Shown one piece after another: positions 1 to 9,741 of a stretch of 64,000 bases of DNA. Positions within the stretch are counted from its first letter, which is position 1. Every line of letters starts with the position of its first letter. Source of the DNA: Nitrospirales bacterium (GTDB lineage: Bacteria > Nitrospirota > Nitrospiria > Nitrospirales > UBA8639); NCBI GenBank assembly GCA_029261295.1, contig JAJDBP010000031.1:62001-126000 (forward strand), written 5' to 3'. Under the pieces are notes generated by a model. It ran no database searches, was not told the DNA's origin, and saw only the letters and a list, made by a program, of their open reading frames with translations. The position numbers were made by a program, and so were the translations under genes.

Positions 1-2
1 AT

Positions 3-395
3 GATCCACTTGAAGTATGGGGAACCGGGGAGGATGTAAGGGATATTATATATGTTGAGGATTTCATTGAGGGAATGTTACTCGCATTTGAAAAGCTTGA
101 CGGTTTTAATCCGATCAACCTGGCAAGTGGAGCCGGCTATCGTATCAAGGATATTCTGCAGACTTTACTTGAAATTGATGACTTTAGACGTGCTAACGTT
201 ATGTTTAATTCGTCTAAACCTTCAACGATTCCCATCCGCTGTATTGATACAGCAAAGGCTCAAAAATTATTGGGATTCTCTGCCAAAACGACATTGGAGG
301 AAGGTCTGAGGAAAACGCTTCAGTGGTACAGGGAGAATTGTTGTTTTGGTAAACAAGAAAGCACTATTGGGCAACCAATATCTGCAGCGGTCTAA
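3..395 (+). CDS. NAD-dependent epimerase/dehydratase, GDP-L-fucose synthase-like (5' end missing)
   Basis: This is the C-terminal ~130 residues of a short-chain dehydrogenase/reductase-type nucleotide-sugar enzyme; the reading frame is open to the left edge of the window. The visible part opens with a WGTGEDVRDIIYVEDF motif, which matches the WGTG...R.F.YV.D motif of GDP-fucose synthases and related epimerases. It continues with NLASG and SSKPSTIPIR, the counterpart of the tSKPdGtprK segment, and ends with LGF...TLEEGLRKTLQWY. The NAD-binding Rossmann motif and the catalytic YxxxK lie outside the window. It probably supplies a deoxy- or epimerised nucleotide sugar to the glycosyltransferases that follow on the same strand. 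The family is clear; the exact substrate is not. Confidence 0.8.
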   Translation, partial: DPLEVWGTGEDVRDIIYVEDFIEGMLLAFEKLDGFNPINLASGAGYRIKDILQTLLEIDDFRRANVMFNSSKPSTIPIRCIDTAKAQKLLGFSAKTTLEEGLRKTLQWYRENCCFGKQESTIGQPISAAV

Positions 396-513
396 CGCGA
401 TTGACCATTTAGAATGCAAATGTATCTCGTAAATCTTTAAGTTCCTGGATTTTGTTTGACGGACAACCAAGAATATACCAAGAAATCAGAATAGATTGAT
501 GGAGGAGGTTCTT

Positions 514-3500
514 GTGAATGTTCCCATAATCAACGGGCCTTTGGAGCAAACAGTGCATCAAAAATCTGAACCCCTAGTGTCCGTTTTTGTGTCTGTGTAT
601 AACTCTGAAAGGTTTTTATGTGGAGCATTAGAAGAATTAGAAGGTCAAACTATTGTAGACAAATTAGAAATTATCATTATAGAAACGGGGTCTCCGGCTA
701 ATGAGATTGAGATTGTTCGTGAATTCCAAAAAAAATATAACAATATCATTTATTTAAGGACTGGTGATCGAGAATACCCTCCAGCGGCAGTCAATCGTGG
801 AATTAAGGTCGCATCAGGGAAGTTTTTCACGATTGCGAATTCTGATGATCGGTATCGACCTGATGCATTTGAAATTATGGTAGGGGAATTGTTGAAAAAT
901 CCAGAGGCAGGTTTGGTCTACGGCGATATTTTCGTGACGAGTTATGCAAACCAAACGTTTCAACGTTTTATAAGGTGTGGGTATTCAATTCGCCCGGAAT
1001 ACTCCAAGGAAATTATGCTTTCAGGCTGTCATATAGGGCCACAACCCATGTGGCGTAGGGAGGTGCATGAAGAATTTGGACTGTTTGATGAATCGTTAGA
1101 GACTGCGGCCGATTATGAATTTTGGTGTCGGATTGCTCAAAAATATTCATTTAAATATATTCCGAAATTCTTAGGCGTGTATTTTCACAATCCTCAGGGG
1201 ATGGTTAATTCAAACAAGGATAAGGGTTTAGAGCAAACACAACTCGTCAAAAGAATATATCAAGACAAATTTCCTCCCCCGCAGAAGGATTTTGTGAAAA
1301 GGCTTCATTACCTTAAGAACGTGCCAGCTAACCGATATGTCAATATTGGGATGGTGACCTTTAATCGGCTTGAATTCACGAAATCATCGATTGCTTCTCT
1401 ATTAGAATTCACATGTTTTCCACATGTCATTACCGTTGTGGATAATGGAAGTACGGATGGGACTGGTGAATATCTTCAGGGACTGAAAAAAGAGGGGATC
1501 ATTACTAATTTAATTCTTTTAAAAGAAAATGTCGGGATTGCTAAAGCGTCAAACTTAGCTTGGAGTCAAGAACCCAATGCCGAATATTATGTAAAATTTG
1601 ATAACGATATTGTGATTCAAAAACCGAATTGGCTCGAACGGATGGTTGGGATTATCGATGCTGCTTCGGACTTGGCGATGGTAGGCTATAATTTTGAACC
1701 GAAAAGTTATCCGATTCAAATCATCAATGGACTAAAGGTCAGGCCCAAGACCGGGAATCTTGGTGGGGCCTGTGTCTTAATCCCCAAGCGAACTGAGCAA
1801 TTATTAGGATATTGGTGCGAGGATTATGGTTTATATGGTGAAGAAGATGCAGATTATGGGATCCGTCTCACTTTATCTGGTCTCATGCATGCCTATATGG
1901 AGGATGAGCAAGTCGGTGTCCATCTGCCTGCTGGAAGGGCTGCCCACATCGATCCTAGAACATCGCTAGCTGAGGATGGAATAGAAGAACGCCAATATGC
2001 TGATTATCGAAAATTTAAAGACAATCTACGACATATCAATGTGGAAGGGCGAGCAAAGGAAAATTTTGAACTGTATCAACGAGGCCAAAAATCTCTGTAT
2101 TGCCAGTCAACCTTTCTGGAAACTTTTCAGTCTGAAGAATTAGAGCCTTCGCCTCTATCTGTTCCAACTCGGCAGTCAACTAAGCCATTTCTTGAGAAGG
2201 AAGATTGCCAAAGCTCATCTCAAAGTGCGCGTCGAGTCTCCGTTATTGCCAATGATTCTTTTTGTGGGGGACTTCGCCTGTATTATCCCCTGGATTGGTT
2301 AAGGCAGAACAATGAATTGGCAGGACAAATGTTGTCGGAAGGCGATATTTGGAAAAGTACAGTCGATCTTCCGGTGGGGAAGCAGGAGGCTATTGTTGTT
2401 CAACGGATTGCTAATCTGATTGAACCAATGTTGGAAGCGGCGAAATCGAGAGGTACACGAATTATCCATGATTTCGATGATTTGTTATGGAAAATTCCTC
2501 AGGACAATAACAATAGTCAGGTCATTACCCGCCCTATGTTGGAGTGTTTCTTTCGAATCATGGCTCAATCAGATTGTGTCACCGTCTCCACAGAACCCCT
2601 TCGACAAGCCTTGGTAGCATGGGGCATTGAGGCGACTCTTCTTCCTAATTGTTTATTCCCTGAACATTGGAGCTCATTAAACCCACGTCGGCGAACGGGG
2701 AGTCGTCCTCGTGTGGGATTTGTAGGACAAGCTGGTGTGCATCGGGAAGATGTAGCCATTTTGCTCCCGGTAATTGAAATGTTAGGACAAGAAGTGGAAT
2801 GGGTATTTTTAGGTGAAATTCCTGAAGTTCAGCCTGGGGTTCGTTTTGAGGCGGAGACACATTCAATGGTGCCATTGCAAGACTTTCCAGCGAAGTTGGC
2901 CAATTTGAATTTAGATTTGGCGCTGGCCCCCTTGGCGTTGAATGAATTTAATGAAGCAAAGAGTGATTTGCGAATTCTCCAATATGGCATCTTAGGTTAT
3001 CCCGTGGTGGCAACAGATATTTTCCCCTATCAAATTGCCTGTGTCACAGGAGTTCCCAATGATTCTCAGTCGTGGGCTCGAGCTATTCGTGAGCACATCA
3101 ATAATCCTGATTCATCGGAAGTGCAAGGTGCACAGCTGAGGGAATGGGTATTATCCCATCGAATGTTTGAGCAATGGGCGTCTCATTATAAAACGGCTTG
3201 GCTTGGGGGGAATGCTAAAGCAGAAATGATTTCTGAATCTAAAAATATTCACCAGGCTTCCCACTCAGTCTCTAGAAATCTGTCTGATAGAGATAGAGCA
3301 TCTTACGATTGCTCCATTATTATTCCAGTTTTCAACAAGGTCGAGTTGACTCGGCAATGTTTAAGCCATTTAGCAGAAGTGACACATGGATGTTCTTACG
3401 AAGTAATTGTTGTGGATAATGCTTCTATTGATGGGACAGGAAAATTTCTCGCATCCTTAGAAGGTGATATCCAAGTGATTACCAATGATTCTAATCGTGG

Positions 3501-6273
3501 ATTTGCCAAAGCTTGCAACCAAGGTGCAACAAAGGCAAGAGGAAAACACTTGGTGTTTTTAAATAATGACACGATTCCCAAGGTAGGCTGGCTTTCTGCT
3601 CTAGTGAACGAAGTGGAACAGCATGCTGATGTGGCCATTGTTGGAAGTAAACTCCTCTATCCCAATGAGACCATTCAACATGCTGGGGTAGTTTTTTCAA
3701 AAAAATGTCTTACTCCATACCATATTTTTAATAGCGTGCCGTCAGATTTTATTGCTGCCAATATCCGGCAAGAATTCCAAGCCGTCACGGCTGCATGCCT
3801 CCTTATTCGTAAGGAAGTGTTTCATTCCGTCGGTGGCTTTGATGAAGAATATCTGAATGGATTTGAAGATGTAGATCTTTGTTTGAAAGTTCGAGAGTCT
3901 GGGGAAAAGGTGATCTATCAACCTCAAAGTGTCTTGTATCATCTGGAAGAGCAAACGCCTGGGCGCAAGAATCCGGAAACCGAACGGCAAAATGGACGAT
4001 TGTTAATGGACCGATGGGGCGACAAAATTGTGGTCGATGAGGACTATTATGTAGTTTCTGCGGGTTATTCCAATCGATATTCTTCGGAGAATGGAAAATT
4101 AGGACTAAAGCTTGAACCGTTCAAAAATGAGGTTGAAAAATATCAGTGGGAGCATGCAAAAATTGTTCAAGAGAATTTACTTAAAAGGCGTTATGGGCCA
4201 AAGCAACAACAGTACGAGCAGATTGATTCAGCGATTCGTATGCAACTCTCCGATGCTTCAACGTGGCCAGATGAAAAGGATACTCTTCATTGGGCAGCAG
4301 GTGTTTGTAAAGTGCTTGAAATGGTCGAAAATGAATGTGGTTTTTGGAAACAGGTTCTTTCCCTTGGAGAAAATACAGAGGCTCGAGGGGCACTCGCAAA
4401 ACAAGCTCTTAAGGATGGGAATTTGCCAGAGGCTTCTCAGCATGTGAAAGCCATTCTAGCTATGAATTCAATTGATGGATTGGGTTTGTGGTTACAAGGC
4501 ATTTTATCTATTCAATCTTTGGATTACATGAAAGCCGTGGATTCTTTTCAGCAAGCTTTAACCAATGGGTATGATCCTCCAAAATCAGGTTTGGGCTTAG
4601 GAATGTCATGGATGGGTGCTGGAGAGGCCGAGAAAGCTTGGGAAGCATTCCAAAATGTGATTAGGTCGAATCCCGATAATCTAGAAGCGGTTAATGGGTT
4701 GATTCAATCTGGTACAACCTTGCAATGGTGGGAAAAGTTACTTTCTCACTTAACTCGATATCTCGATCGAAATCCAGCAAACGGTGACATACGGTTTGCC
4801 TTAGCTGGGGTGTGTTACCGGGCTGGGGAAATTGTAGAGGCGCACAAACATTATGAAACGCTACAGCTGTTTCATCCAGAATATGATGGCTTGAAAGATT
4901 TAGGCGAATGTCTGAAGGAAGACCCCAAAAATTCTCATGTTCAAACTCAAGCTCAAAGTGACCAATCTACGCTCTATGAACATAAGCACGTACAGTCGTA
5001 TTTTCAGCCTCCTTCAGGGAATACTGAAACTTATATTCGAGCGGTGCCGATTGCTGTTGTTGATCATTCAGTTGCCGTTCATCAGGCATTAAATGACTAC
5101 GCTATTTCAGGCTTCGGTACTGGAATTGACGCCGTTGAGGAAATTCTTCCAATTGTTTTTCAGCGGCAGTTCTCGCAATCTATAAAACGTTCCTATGATA
5201 TGTGGGATCGGGTTGTGGCTCTCACTGTGAACTGTAAATTAGTCCATGGCCTTACGGGTCAATCGTTTAGTTCTTTACAGCCCAGAGATTTAGAAGATAT
5301 TGATCAGCGGTTTGCCCAACAAGAGGGAGAAACTCGGAAAAAGGAAATTGTGGCCCATCTGAATAAATTAAGAACAGGTGAAACGCTTGGGATGCCTCTT
5401 TATATCTCAGGCACCATTTTACAATATCTTGGGGCCCCTGCTGAAAAGGGTGCAATGTATATGCTTGATGGAGCAAGGCGATTATCGGCTTCAGCTCTGC
5501 ACCATGAAGAGCATGTACCAGTGATCTTGTTGGTCTTCGAAGAAGAATTTTCTCAATTATTGCAAGACCCGGTAAAAAAAGAACTTCAAGATTCTATTCA
5601 ACATTTAATTTGGTTTCAGAATTATCACTCTTTTCCATTTTTGAATATTACAGGGCAACGAAGTTCACAGCGTTTTAGCTTGATTGACACAGCGTTGTTC
5701 AAAGATTCTATTATTATAGATTTTGGATGTAATCTAGGGCAGGCTAGTTTGAAAGCCATTCAAAATGGGGCGAAAGAGGTGTGGGGTATTGAAGGAATGC
5801 CAGATACGATTGCTGTGGCTAAGCAAATAAAAAAGGTCGCAGGCTGTAAAAATCTCCATTATCTTCACGTTGATTTCAATGACCCGAATTTTGATCAAAC
5901 AATCAATCAGTCCATCCCTGGGCTTTGTGACTATTCGTTCTTTTTCTCTGTCTATCGTACGAAAGAATTAATGCAACGGGATAGATTGTTTCGCTATATT
6001 TTAGGGAAAACGACCAAAGGAATATTTTTTGAGGGACATGCCCATCAGAAGATTGACACGATTGAGTACTATGAATGGTTATTTGAATCATTCAATGTTC
6101 CCTCTACGTTTCTTGGATATTCGGAAAATCAGATACGACCACTGTTTTTCCTTAACCTGGAAGATAGAAACCTCTTGCAAAATTCATGGGTTTCTGAATC
6201 GAACATCACGTTGAATCCGCGAGAAATTTCTACGAGGACGTCACAACAAGAAAATTTTGTCAAAAGTCGCTAG
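514..6273 (+). CDS. Giant multidomain glycosyltransferase (GT2-GT2-GT1/4-like-GT2-TPR-methyltransferase)
   Basis: I place the start at the GTG at 514 because a perfect Shine-Dalgarno (GGAGGAGG, 501-508) lies 5 nt upstream; ATG 499 in the same frame has no such site. The 1,919-residue product is a fusion. A GT2 domain (~22-235, NSDD acidic motif near 109) is followed by a second GT2 domain (~272-490, VVDNGSTDGTG near 307 and FDND near 362). A GT-B-like segment (~575-895, IIHDFDD, GFVGQAG) precedes a third GT2 domain (~930-1190, VVDNASIDGTG, LNNDTIP, GFEDVDLC). A TPR-like helical stretch (~1290-1465) and a class I SAM-dependent methyltransferase domain (DFGCNLGQA near 1735) complete it. No signal peptide or membrane segment is visible, so it should act in the cytoplasm. 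The context (sugar epimerase, GT9 and CgeB-type enzymes, flagellin) points to flagellin or surface-glycan assembly, possibly with terminal methylation. Acceptor and sugar are unknown. Confidence 0.88.
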   Translation: MNVPIINGPLEQTVHQKSEPLVSVFVSVYNSERFLCGALEELEGQTIVDKLEIIIIETGSPANEIEIVREFQKKYNNIIYLRTGDREYPPAAVNRGIKVASGKFFTIANSDDRYRPDAFEIMVGELLKNPEAGLVYGDIFVTSYANQTFQRFIRCGYSIRPEYSKEIMLSGCHIGPQPMWRREVHEEFGLFDESLETAADYEFWCRIAQKYSFKYIPKFLGVYFHNPQGMVNSNKDKGLEQTQLVKRIYQDKFPPPQKDFVKRLHYLKNVPANRYVNIGMVTFNRLEFTKSSIASLLEFTCFPHVITVVDNGSTDGTGEYLQGLKKEGIITNLILLKENVGIAKASNLAWSQEPNAEYYVKFDNDIVIQKPNWLERMVGIIDAASDLAMVGYNFEPKSYPIQIINGLKVRPKTGNLGGACVLIPKRTEQLLGYWCEDYGLYGEEDADYGIRLTLSGLMHAYMEDEQVGVHLPAGRAAHIDPRTSLAEDGIEERQYADYRKFKDNLRHINVEGRAKENFELYQRGQKSLYCQSTFLETFQSEELEPSPLSVPTRQSTKPFLEKEDCQSSSQSARRVSVIANDSFCGGLRLYYPLDWLRQNNELAGQMLSEGDIWKSTVDLPVGKQEAIVVQRIANLIEPMLEAAKSRGTRIIHDFDDLLWKIPQDNNNSQVITRPMLECFFRIMAQSDCVTVSTEPLRQALVAWGIEATLLPNCLFPEHWSSLNPRRRTGSRPRVGFVGQAGVHREDVAILLPVIEMLGQEVEWVFLGEIPEVQPGVRFEAETHSMVPLQDFPAKLANLNLDLALAPLALNEFNEAKSDLRILQYGILGYPVVATDIFPYQIACVTGVPNDSQSWARAIREHINNPDSSEVQGAQLREWVLSHRMFEQWASHYKTAWLGGNAKAEMISESKNIHQASHSVSRNLSDRDRASYDCSIIIPVFNKVELTRQCLSHLAEVTHGCSYEVIVVDNASIDGTGKFLASLEGDIQVITNDSNRGFAKACNQGATKARGKHLVFLNNDTIPKVGWLSALVNEVEQHADVAIVGSKLLYPNETIQHAGVVFSKKCLTPYHIFNSVPSDFIAANIRQEFQAVTAACLLIRKEVFHSVGGFDEEYLNGFEDVDLCLKVRESGEKVIYQPQSVLYHLEEQTPGRKNPETERQNGRLLMDRWGDKIVVDEDYYVVSAGYSNRYSSENGKLGLKLEPFKNEVEKYQWEHAKIVQENLLKRRYGPKQQQYEQIDSAIRMQLSDASTWPDEKDTLHWAAGVCKVLEMVENECGFWKQVLSLGENTEARGALAKQALKDGNLPEASQHVKAILAMNSIDGLGLWLQGILSIQSLDYMKAVDSFQQALTNGYDPPKSGLGLGMSWMGAGEAEKAWEAFQNVIRSNPDNLEAVNGLIQSGTTLQWWEKLLSHLTRYLDRNPANGDIRFALAGVCYRAGEIVEAHKHYETLQLFHPEYDGLKDLGECLKEDPKNSHVQTQAQSDQSTLYEHKHVQSYFQPPSGNTETYIRAVPIAVVDHSVAVHQALNDYAISGFGTGIDAVEEILPIVFQRQFSQSIKRSYDMWDRVVALTVNCKLVHGLTGQSFSSLQPRDLEDIDQRFAQQEGETRKKEIVAHLNKLRTGETLGMPLYISGTILQYLGAPAEKGAMYMLDGARRLSASALHHEEHVPVILLVFEEEFSQLLQDPVKKELQDSIQHLIWFQNYHSFPFLNITGQRSSQRFSLIDTALFKDSIIIDFGCNLGQASLKAIQNGAKEVWGIEGMPDTIAVAKQIKKVAGCKNLHYLHVDFNDPNFDQTINQSIPGLCDYSFFFSVYRTKELMQRDRLFRYILGKTTKGIFFEGHAHQKIDTIEYYEWLFESFNVPSTFLGYSENQIRPLFFLNLEDRNLLQNSWVSESNITLNPREISTRTSQQENFVKSR

Positions 6274-6646
6274 GAGTATTCGATTGCTTCCTTTTTCCAT
6301 TGATTCCCTTCTAATTGCTAAAGCTTCCTGTTAGTTACTTTTAGTAAAACTCCCATAATTCCTTCTCTTTCGTAGTGCAGTTTCATCCCTCTTTTATAGG
6401 AGGGCATGAACAAATGTTCATGGCCTATCGCGGTCCAACCTTTGCATTCTTATTATTCTTTTGAGCGATTTTTGCAGGCTGAAGAAATTTCAAATTTTGT
6501 AAAAATTTGGCATGGCAAGGATGATCCGGTCGCAAAATCAAAGGAGGGAATGCGTTTTGAATATCGTACCCTCAAATCTGATGGTAATTATTTTTTAATA
6601 TGTTTTGTTTTATTTGATTGTTGCGTTTCCTTAAGACGGGAAAAAT
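6274..6646. other. 373-bp intergenic stretch, no convincing gene
   Basis: This gap separates the giant glycosyltransferase from the next GT9 gene. It is T-rich, with a weak 5-bp hairpin (TTACT-ttt-AGTAA) around 6336-6348 that has no following T-run. An 82-codon open frame (6406-6654) starts with ATG only 2 nt after an AGGAGG-like sequence and overlaps the next gene by 8 bp. Its sequence shows no recognisable domain and looks unlike a conserved protein, so I do not call it. Confidence 0.4.
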
Positions 6647-7927
6647 ATGCCTAGTTGGAATGCAGACTTACCGCGAATGTTAATCATTCAGCTAGCCAGG
6701 CTAGGAGATCTCCTGCAATCTCTTCCCGTTCTTTCCTCTCTTCGTGAGAAATATCCTGAAAGCTTCTTTGATCTTCTCTGTCCCTTTCCACTTGAATCCT
6801 TAGGAGAATGTATTCCGGGCATTCACCAAATCATTCCATGGAACGGAGAAGATTGGCATGTTCTTGCTAGGGAGTGGGAGGACACCTTTCTTCAATCCTT
6901 CCCGCATGCGGTGGAGTATTTTTCCCGATTTCCGTCTATCCCATATTCATTAGTCTATAACTTGAATAATCATCCTCGAAGTATTCTGGCGGCACATTTG
7001 TTAGGAACACGAGTGGTGGGAGCAGGGGACCAGGGCCCCTTAAATACGAACTGTTCTCCATGGGTGGAATACTTGCGTCAAGTGGCTTATGAGCGTGGCC
7101 CCAACCGTATTCATTTGGCGGATGCCTTTTGTGGAATATGTGGGGTAAAACCTCCAAGAGTTCTTCCCGGCATACAATCTAAGGATATTCAGTTGGCGGC
7201 GGATCTCACTCGAGTAATGGAGGATTCCTCAACCTCCAAAATCGGAATTGTCCTTGGTGCTGGAGATAACGATCGTCGTGTGCCGGTGTCAACCTGGTGT
7301 CGTTTGATTGAAGCTAGCGCTGAGCATCTTCCTAATTCTATGTGTGTGCTTATTGGAGGTGCAGGCGAACGTGAAGCTGCTTTGGCTTTAGAGGACAAAC
7401 TTTCTCCACATTACCATTCCCGACTACTCAACTGCGTAGGAAGGACAACCTTGCCGGAACTCGTCCATATTTTTAATCACTGCCAATGGGTTGTTGGATC
7501 GGATACTGGTCCTTTGCACTTAGGAGTTGCCTGTGGAGCACGGGCCATTGGTTGGTATTTTTCACGAGCACGTGTGCATGAAACTGGGCCATACGGGGTG
7601 GGACATTATGTGTGGCAGCATCAAGGGAACGGGCAGTCTGGAAATTGTAGGGAGCAATTATTCAATCATCACCCTGAGAATCCTTGTACATGGCCAATTA
7701 ATGAAACTATTGAACTTATGCAAGGTCAAGGCAGTAGTGGTGGGCTATCGGGTTGGGAGTTGTGGACTGGTCATCGGGATGACTGGGGCATGTTCTATTT
7801 AAATGAAGAAAAGCTGGATGTTGCAATAGCTGAGCGAAAAAATATTTGGGAAAGGTTGTCTGATATGCCGTTTAAACAGCATTCGGCTTTGAAGTCTCAT
7901 TCGATAAATACAGGATGTTCAGCATGA
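6647..7927 (+). CDS. Glycosyltransferase family 9 (heptosyltransferase-like)
   Basis: The 426-residue product has the GT-B layout of ADP-heptose:LPS heptosyltransferases. An N-terminal LARLGDLLQSLPVL motif (residues ~13-26) corresponds to the conserved R.GD...t.P.l signature. The C-terminal half carries GSDTGPLHLG (~280), the GT9 donor-site motif usually written NDTGPMH. Length exceeds the usual ~350 residues because of a ~60-residue C-terminal extension. It is cytoplasmic by the absence of signal or membrane segments. Position between the giant glycosyltransferase and a DUF115/CgeB enzyme, upstream of flagellin, suggests sugar transfer to flagellin rather than core LPS, but this is inference. 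The ATG at 6647 has a weak GGGA site; an ATG 30 nt further in, just before the motif, is the alternative. Confidence 0.85.
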   Translation: MPSWNADLPRMLIIQLARLGDLLQSLPVLSSLREKYPESFFDLLCPFPLESLGECIPGIHQIIPWNGEDWHVLAREWEDTFLQSFPHAVEYFSRFPSIPYSLVYNLNNHPRSILAAHLLGTRVVGAGDQGPLNTNCSPWVEYLRQVAYERGPNRIHLADAFCGICGVKPPRVLPGIQSKDIQLAADLTRVMEDSSTSKIGIVLGAGDNDRRVPVSTWCRLIEASAEHLPNSMCVLIGGAGEREAALALEDKLSPHYHSRLLNCVGRTTLPELVHIFNHCQWVVGSDTGPLHLGVACGARAIGWYFSRARVHETGPYGVGHYVWQHQGNGQSGNCREQLFNHHPENPCTWPINETIELMQGQGSSGGLSGWELWTGHRDDWGMFYLNEEKLDVAIAERKNIWERLSDMPFKQHSALKSHSINTGCSA

Positions 7928-9741
7928 CGATCTTTCAAAAAAATATAGAATTACTTCGGCGCCAAGATGCAGAATTAGCGGCCAAAATTTTGAAAGCGTC
8001 GGGAGGAACCCTGTCGATTCATCCTGCAAAATCTGGTGTTCCAACTGCAGTGGTGAAGAACAGAGCGATACATAGTGCTTATGATCCTATTCGAGAGGGG
8101 GAGCTATGGGCCAACCATCAAACGGAAAACTGTCAGCCTGGTGAAATATTAGTCGTGTTGGGTGTGGGATTGTTGTACCACGTAGAAGCGATGTGTTCGA
8201 AGTTAGCTCAAGGCTCGGTCATCATCGTGATTGTCCCAGATCTTTCAGAGCTGGCCGATGTGTTTTCTGTTCGATCTTTGGAGGGTTGGGGAGACCGAAT
8301 CTGCTGGGTGTGGGGTAATCCAGAGCAGATGGCCCTGCAAGTCGCTCAACAGGCGTCTCGCTTTCGACTCTTAACCTATGAACCGGCATTGCTGATTCAT
8401 CCGAAGGAATATGATGCTTTTCGCTCCCAACTTCGGGACCAATTAGCCGAGGGGGTTCATGGGCGGTTGCATATTATGGTAATCGGTCCAATCTATGGAG
8501 GCTCTCTTCCCATAGCTGGGTACGTGGTGCGTGCATTGGAGGCTTTAGGCCATCGAGTGAGCTGGGTTGACCATAGTCTGCATGATCCTGGTTATCAGCA
8601 TCTGAATACTATTCGAGATGCTCGCCTTCGTCTGACGGTCCAGCAGAGGTTTAGCGATATGTTAGGAGTGATAAGTCTGGCACATGTGGCTGAAGATCCT
8701 CCTGATTTTGTTCTGGCGATGTCCCAGTCTCCTTTGTCGATGGCTGTGCTTGAGCAAATGCGTCGCAAGAAAGTGATGACGGCCATGTGGTTTGTGGAAA
8801 ATTTTCGTCATTTAACCTATTGGCAACAGATGATAAGCGGGTATGACTTTTGGTTTGTCATGCAGCAAGGAGCCTGTTTGGATGCCTTTAAAAATGCCGG
8901 GGCTTCACACGTTTCCTATTTACCTCTCGCAGCTGACCCAACCATTCATCAATCAGTCACTTTGACCTCAGAGGAGCGAGAGGAGTTAGGCTCGGATGTC
9001 TCCTTCCTCGGTGCGGGCTATCACAATCGTCGTGAGCTTTTGCCAGAGTTGTTAAGGGATGAGTGGACTTTTAAGTTATGGGGTAATGAATGGGAACAGG
9101 CGGGGCGATTACAGACGGTCCTGCAGCGAAATGGGGAGCGGATCGATACACCCACCAGTGTGAAAATTTTCAATGGCACCTCCGTGAATGTCAACCTTCA
9201 TTCCTATACGAGTGAAGGCTTTGATCCCAATGGGGATAGTGTGAATCCAAGAACGTTTGAACTCGCGAGTTGTGGTGCCTTTCAAGTCATTGATCAACGA
9301 ACCCTATTGCCCGAGTTATTTGATGATTCAATGATGAGTGTCATGAGGACTCCAGAAGAACTTGTTTCAGTTGTCAGGAAATATCTTCATGAACCTGAGC
9401 AGCGACAATCTATGGCAGAAAATTCTAGGAAACGTGTCGTGATGTCGCATACCTATCTTCATCGCATGCAGACGCTATTAAGCATTGTGGGCCTTGCCTC
9501 TCCAGATCGTATTGGGGGCATCTTGCGAGGAGACCGTCAGGCAGAATCGCTATTGGCACGTAGCCGTGATTACCCAGAATTGGCATCACTTTTGGAATCG
9601 TTCCCCAAGACGGATCGAGTGGAGTTAGTGGACCTAGCAAAGGTGATTCGCCAAAAAGGTCCTGAGGCGAAGTTGAACCGTGATGAGTTATTAATTCTTA
9701 TGATGGATGAATATCGTCAAGAAAAACGCGATTTTGTATGA
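7924..9741 (+). CDS. DUF115/Maf-like plus CgeB-family glycosyltransferase
   Basis: The ~605-residue protein has two parts. The N-terminal ~170 residues resemble motility-accessory-factor (Maf/DUF115) proteins, with the HSAYDPIREG block and a VVLGVGLLYH segment. From ~residue 180 it becomes a CgeB-type glycosyltransferase: GPIYGGSLPIAGYVVRALEA at the start, WFVENFRH in the middle, and SVNPRTFELASCGAFQVIDQR near the end, the usual CgeB donor-site block. I use ATG 7924 because it makes a 4-bp ATGA overlap with the previous stop; ATG 7915 is also in frame. Such enzymes are commonly found beside flagellin genes, where Maf proteins transfer nonulosonic acids to flagellin. A role in flagellin glycosylation is therefore likely; the sugar is unknown. 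Confidence 0.82.
   Translation: MTIFQKNIELLRRQDAELAAKILKASGGTLSIHPAKSGVPTAVVKNRAIHSAYDPIREGELWANHQTENCQPGEILVVLGVGLLYHVEAMCSKLAQGSVIIVIVPDLSELADVFSVRSLEGWGDRICWVWGNPEQMALQVAQQASRFRLLTYEPALLIHPKEYDAFRSQLRDQLAEGVHGRLHIMVIGPIYGGSLPIAGYVVRALEALGHRVSWVDHSLHDPGYQHLNTIRDARLRLTVQQRFSDMLGVISLAHVAEDPPDFVLAMSQSPLSMAVLEQMRRKKVMTAMWFVENFRHLTYWQQMISGYDFWFVMQQGACLDAFKNAGASHVSYLPLAADPTIHQSVTLTSEEREELGSDVSFLGAGYHNRRELLPELLRDEWTFKLWGNEWEQAGRLQTVLQRNGERIDTPTSVKIFNGTSVNVNLHSYTSEGFDPNGDSVNPRTFELASCGAFQVIDQRTLLPELFDDSMMSVMRTPEELVSVVRKYLHEPEQRQSMAENSRKRVVMSHTYLHRMQTLLSIVGLASPDRIGGILRGDRQAESLLARSRDYPELASLLESFPKTDRVELVDLAKVIRQKGPEAKLNRDELLILMMDEYRQEKRDFV

Noticed and set aside
6406-6654. 82-codon frame between the giant glycosyltransferase and the GT9 gene
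   Set aside because: Its Shine-Dalgarno is only 2 nt from the ATG, it overlaps the next gene, and the sequence shows no recognisable domain or conserved-looking pattern.
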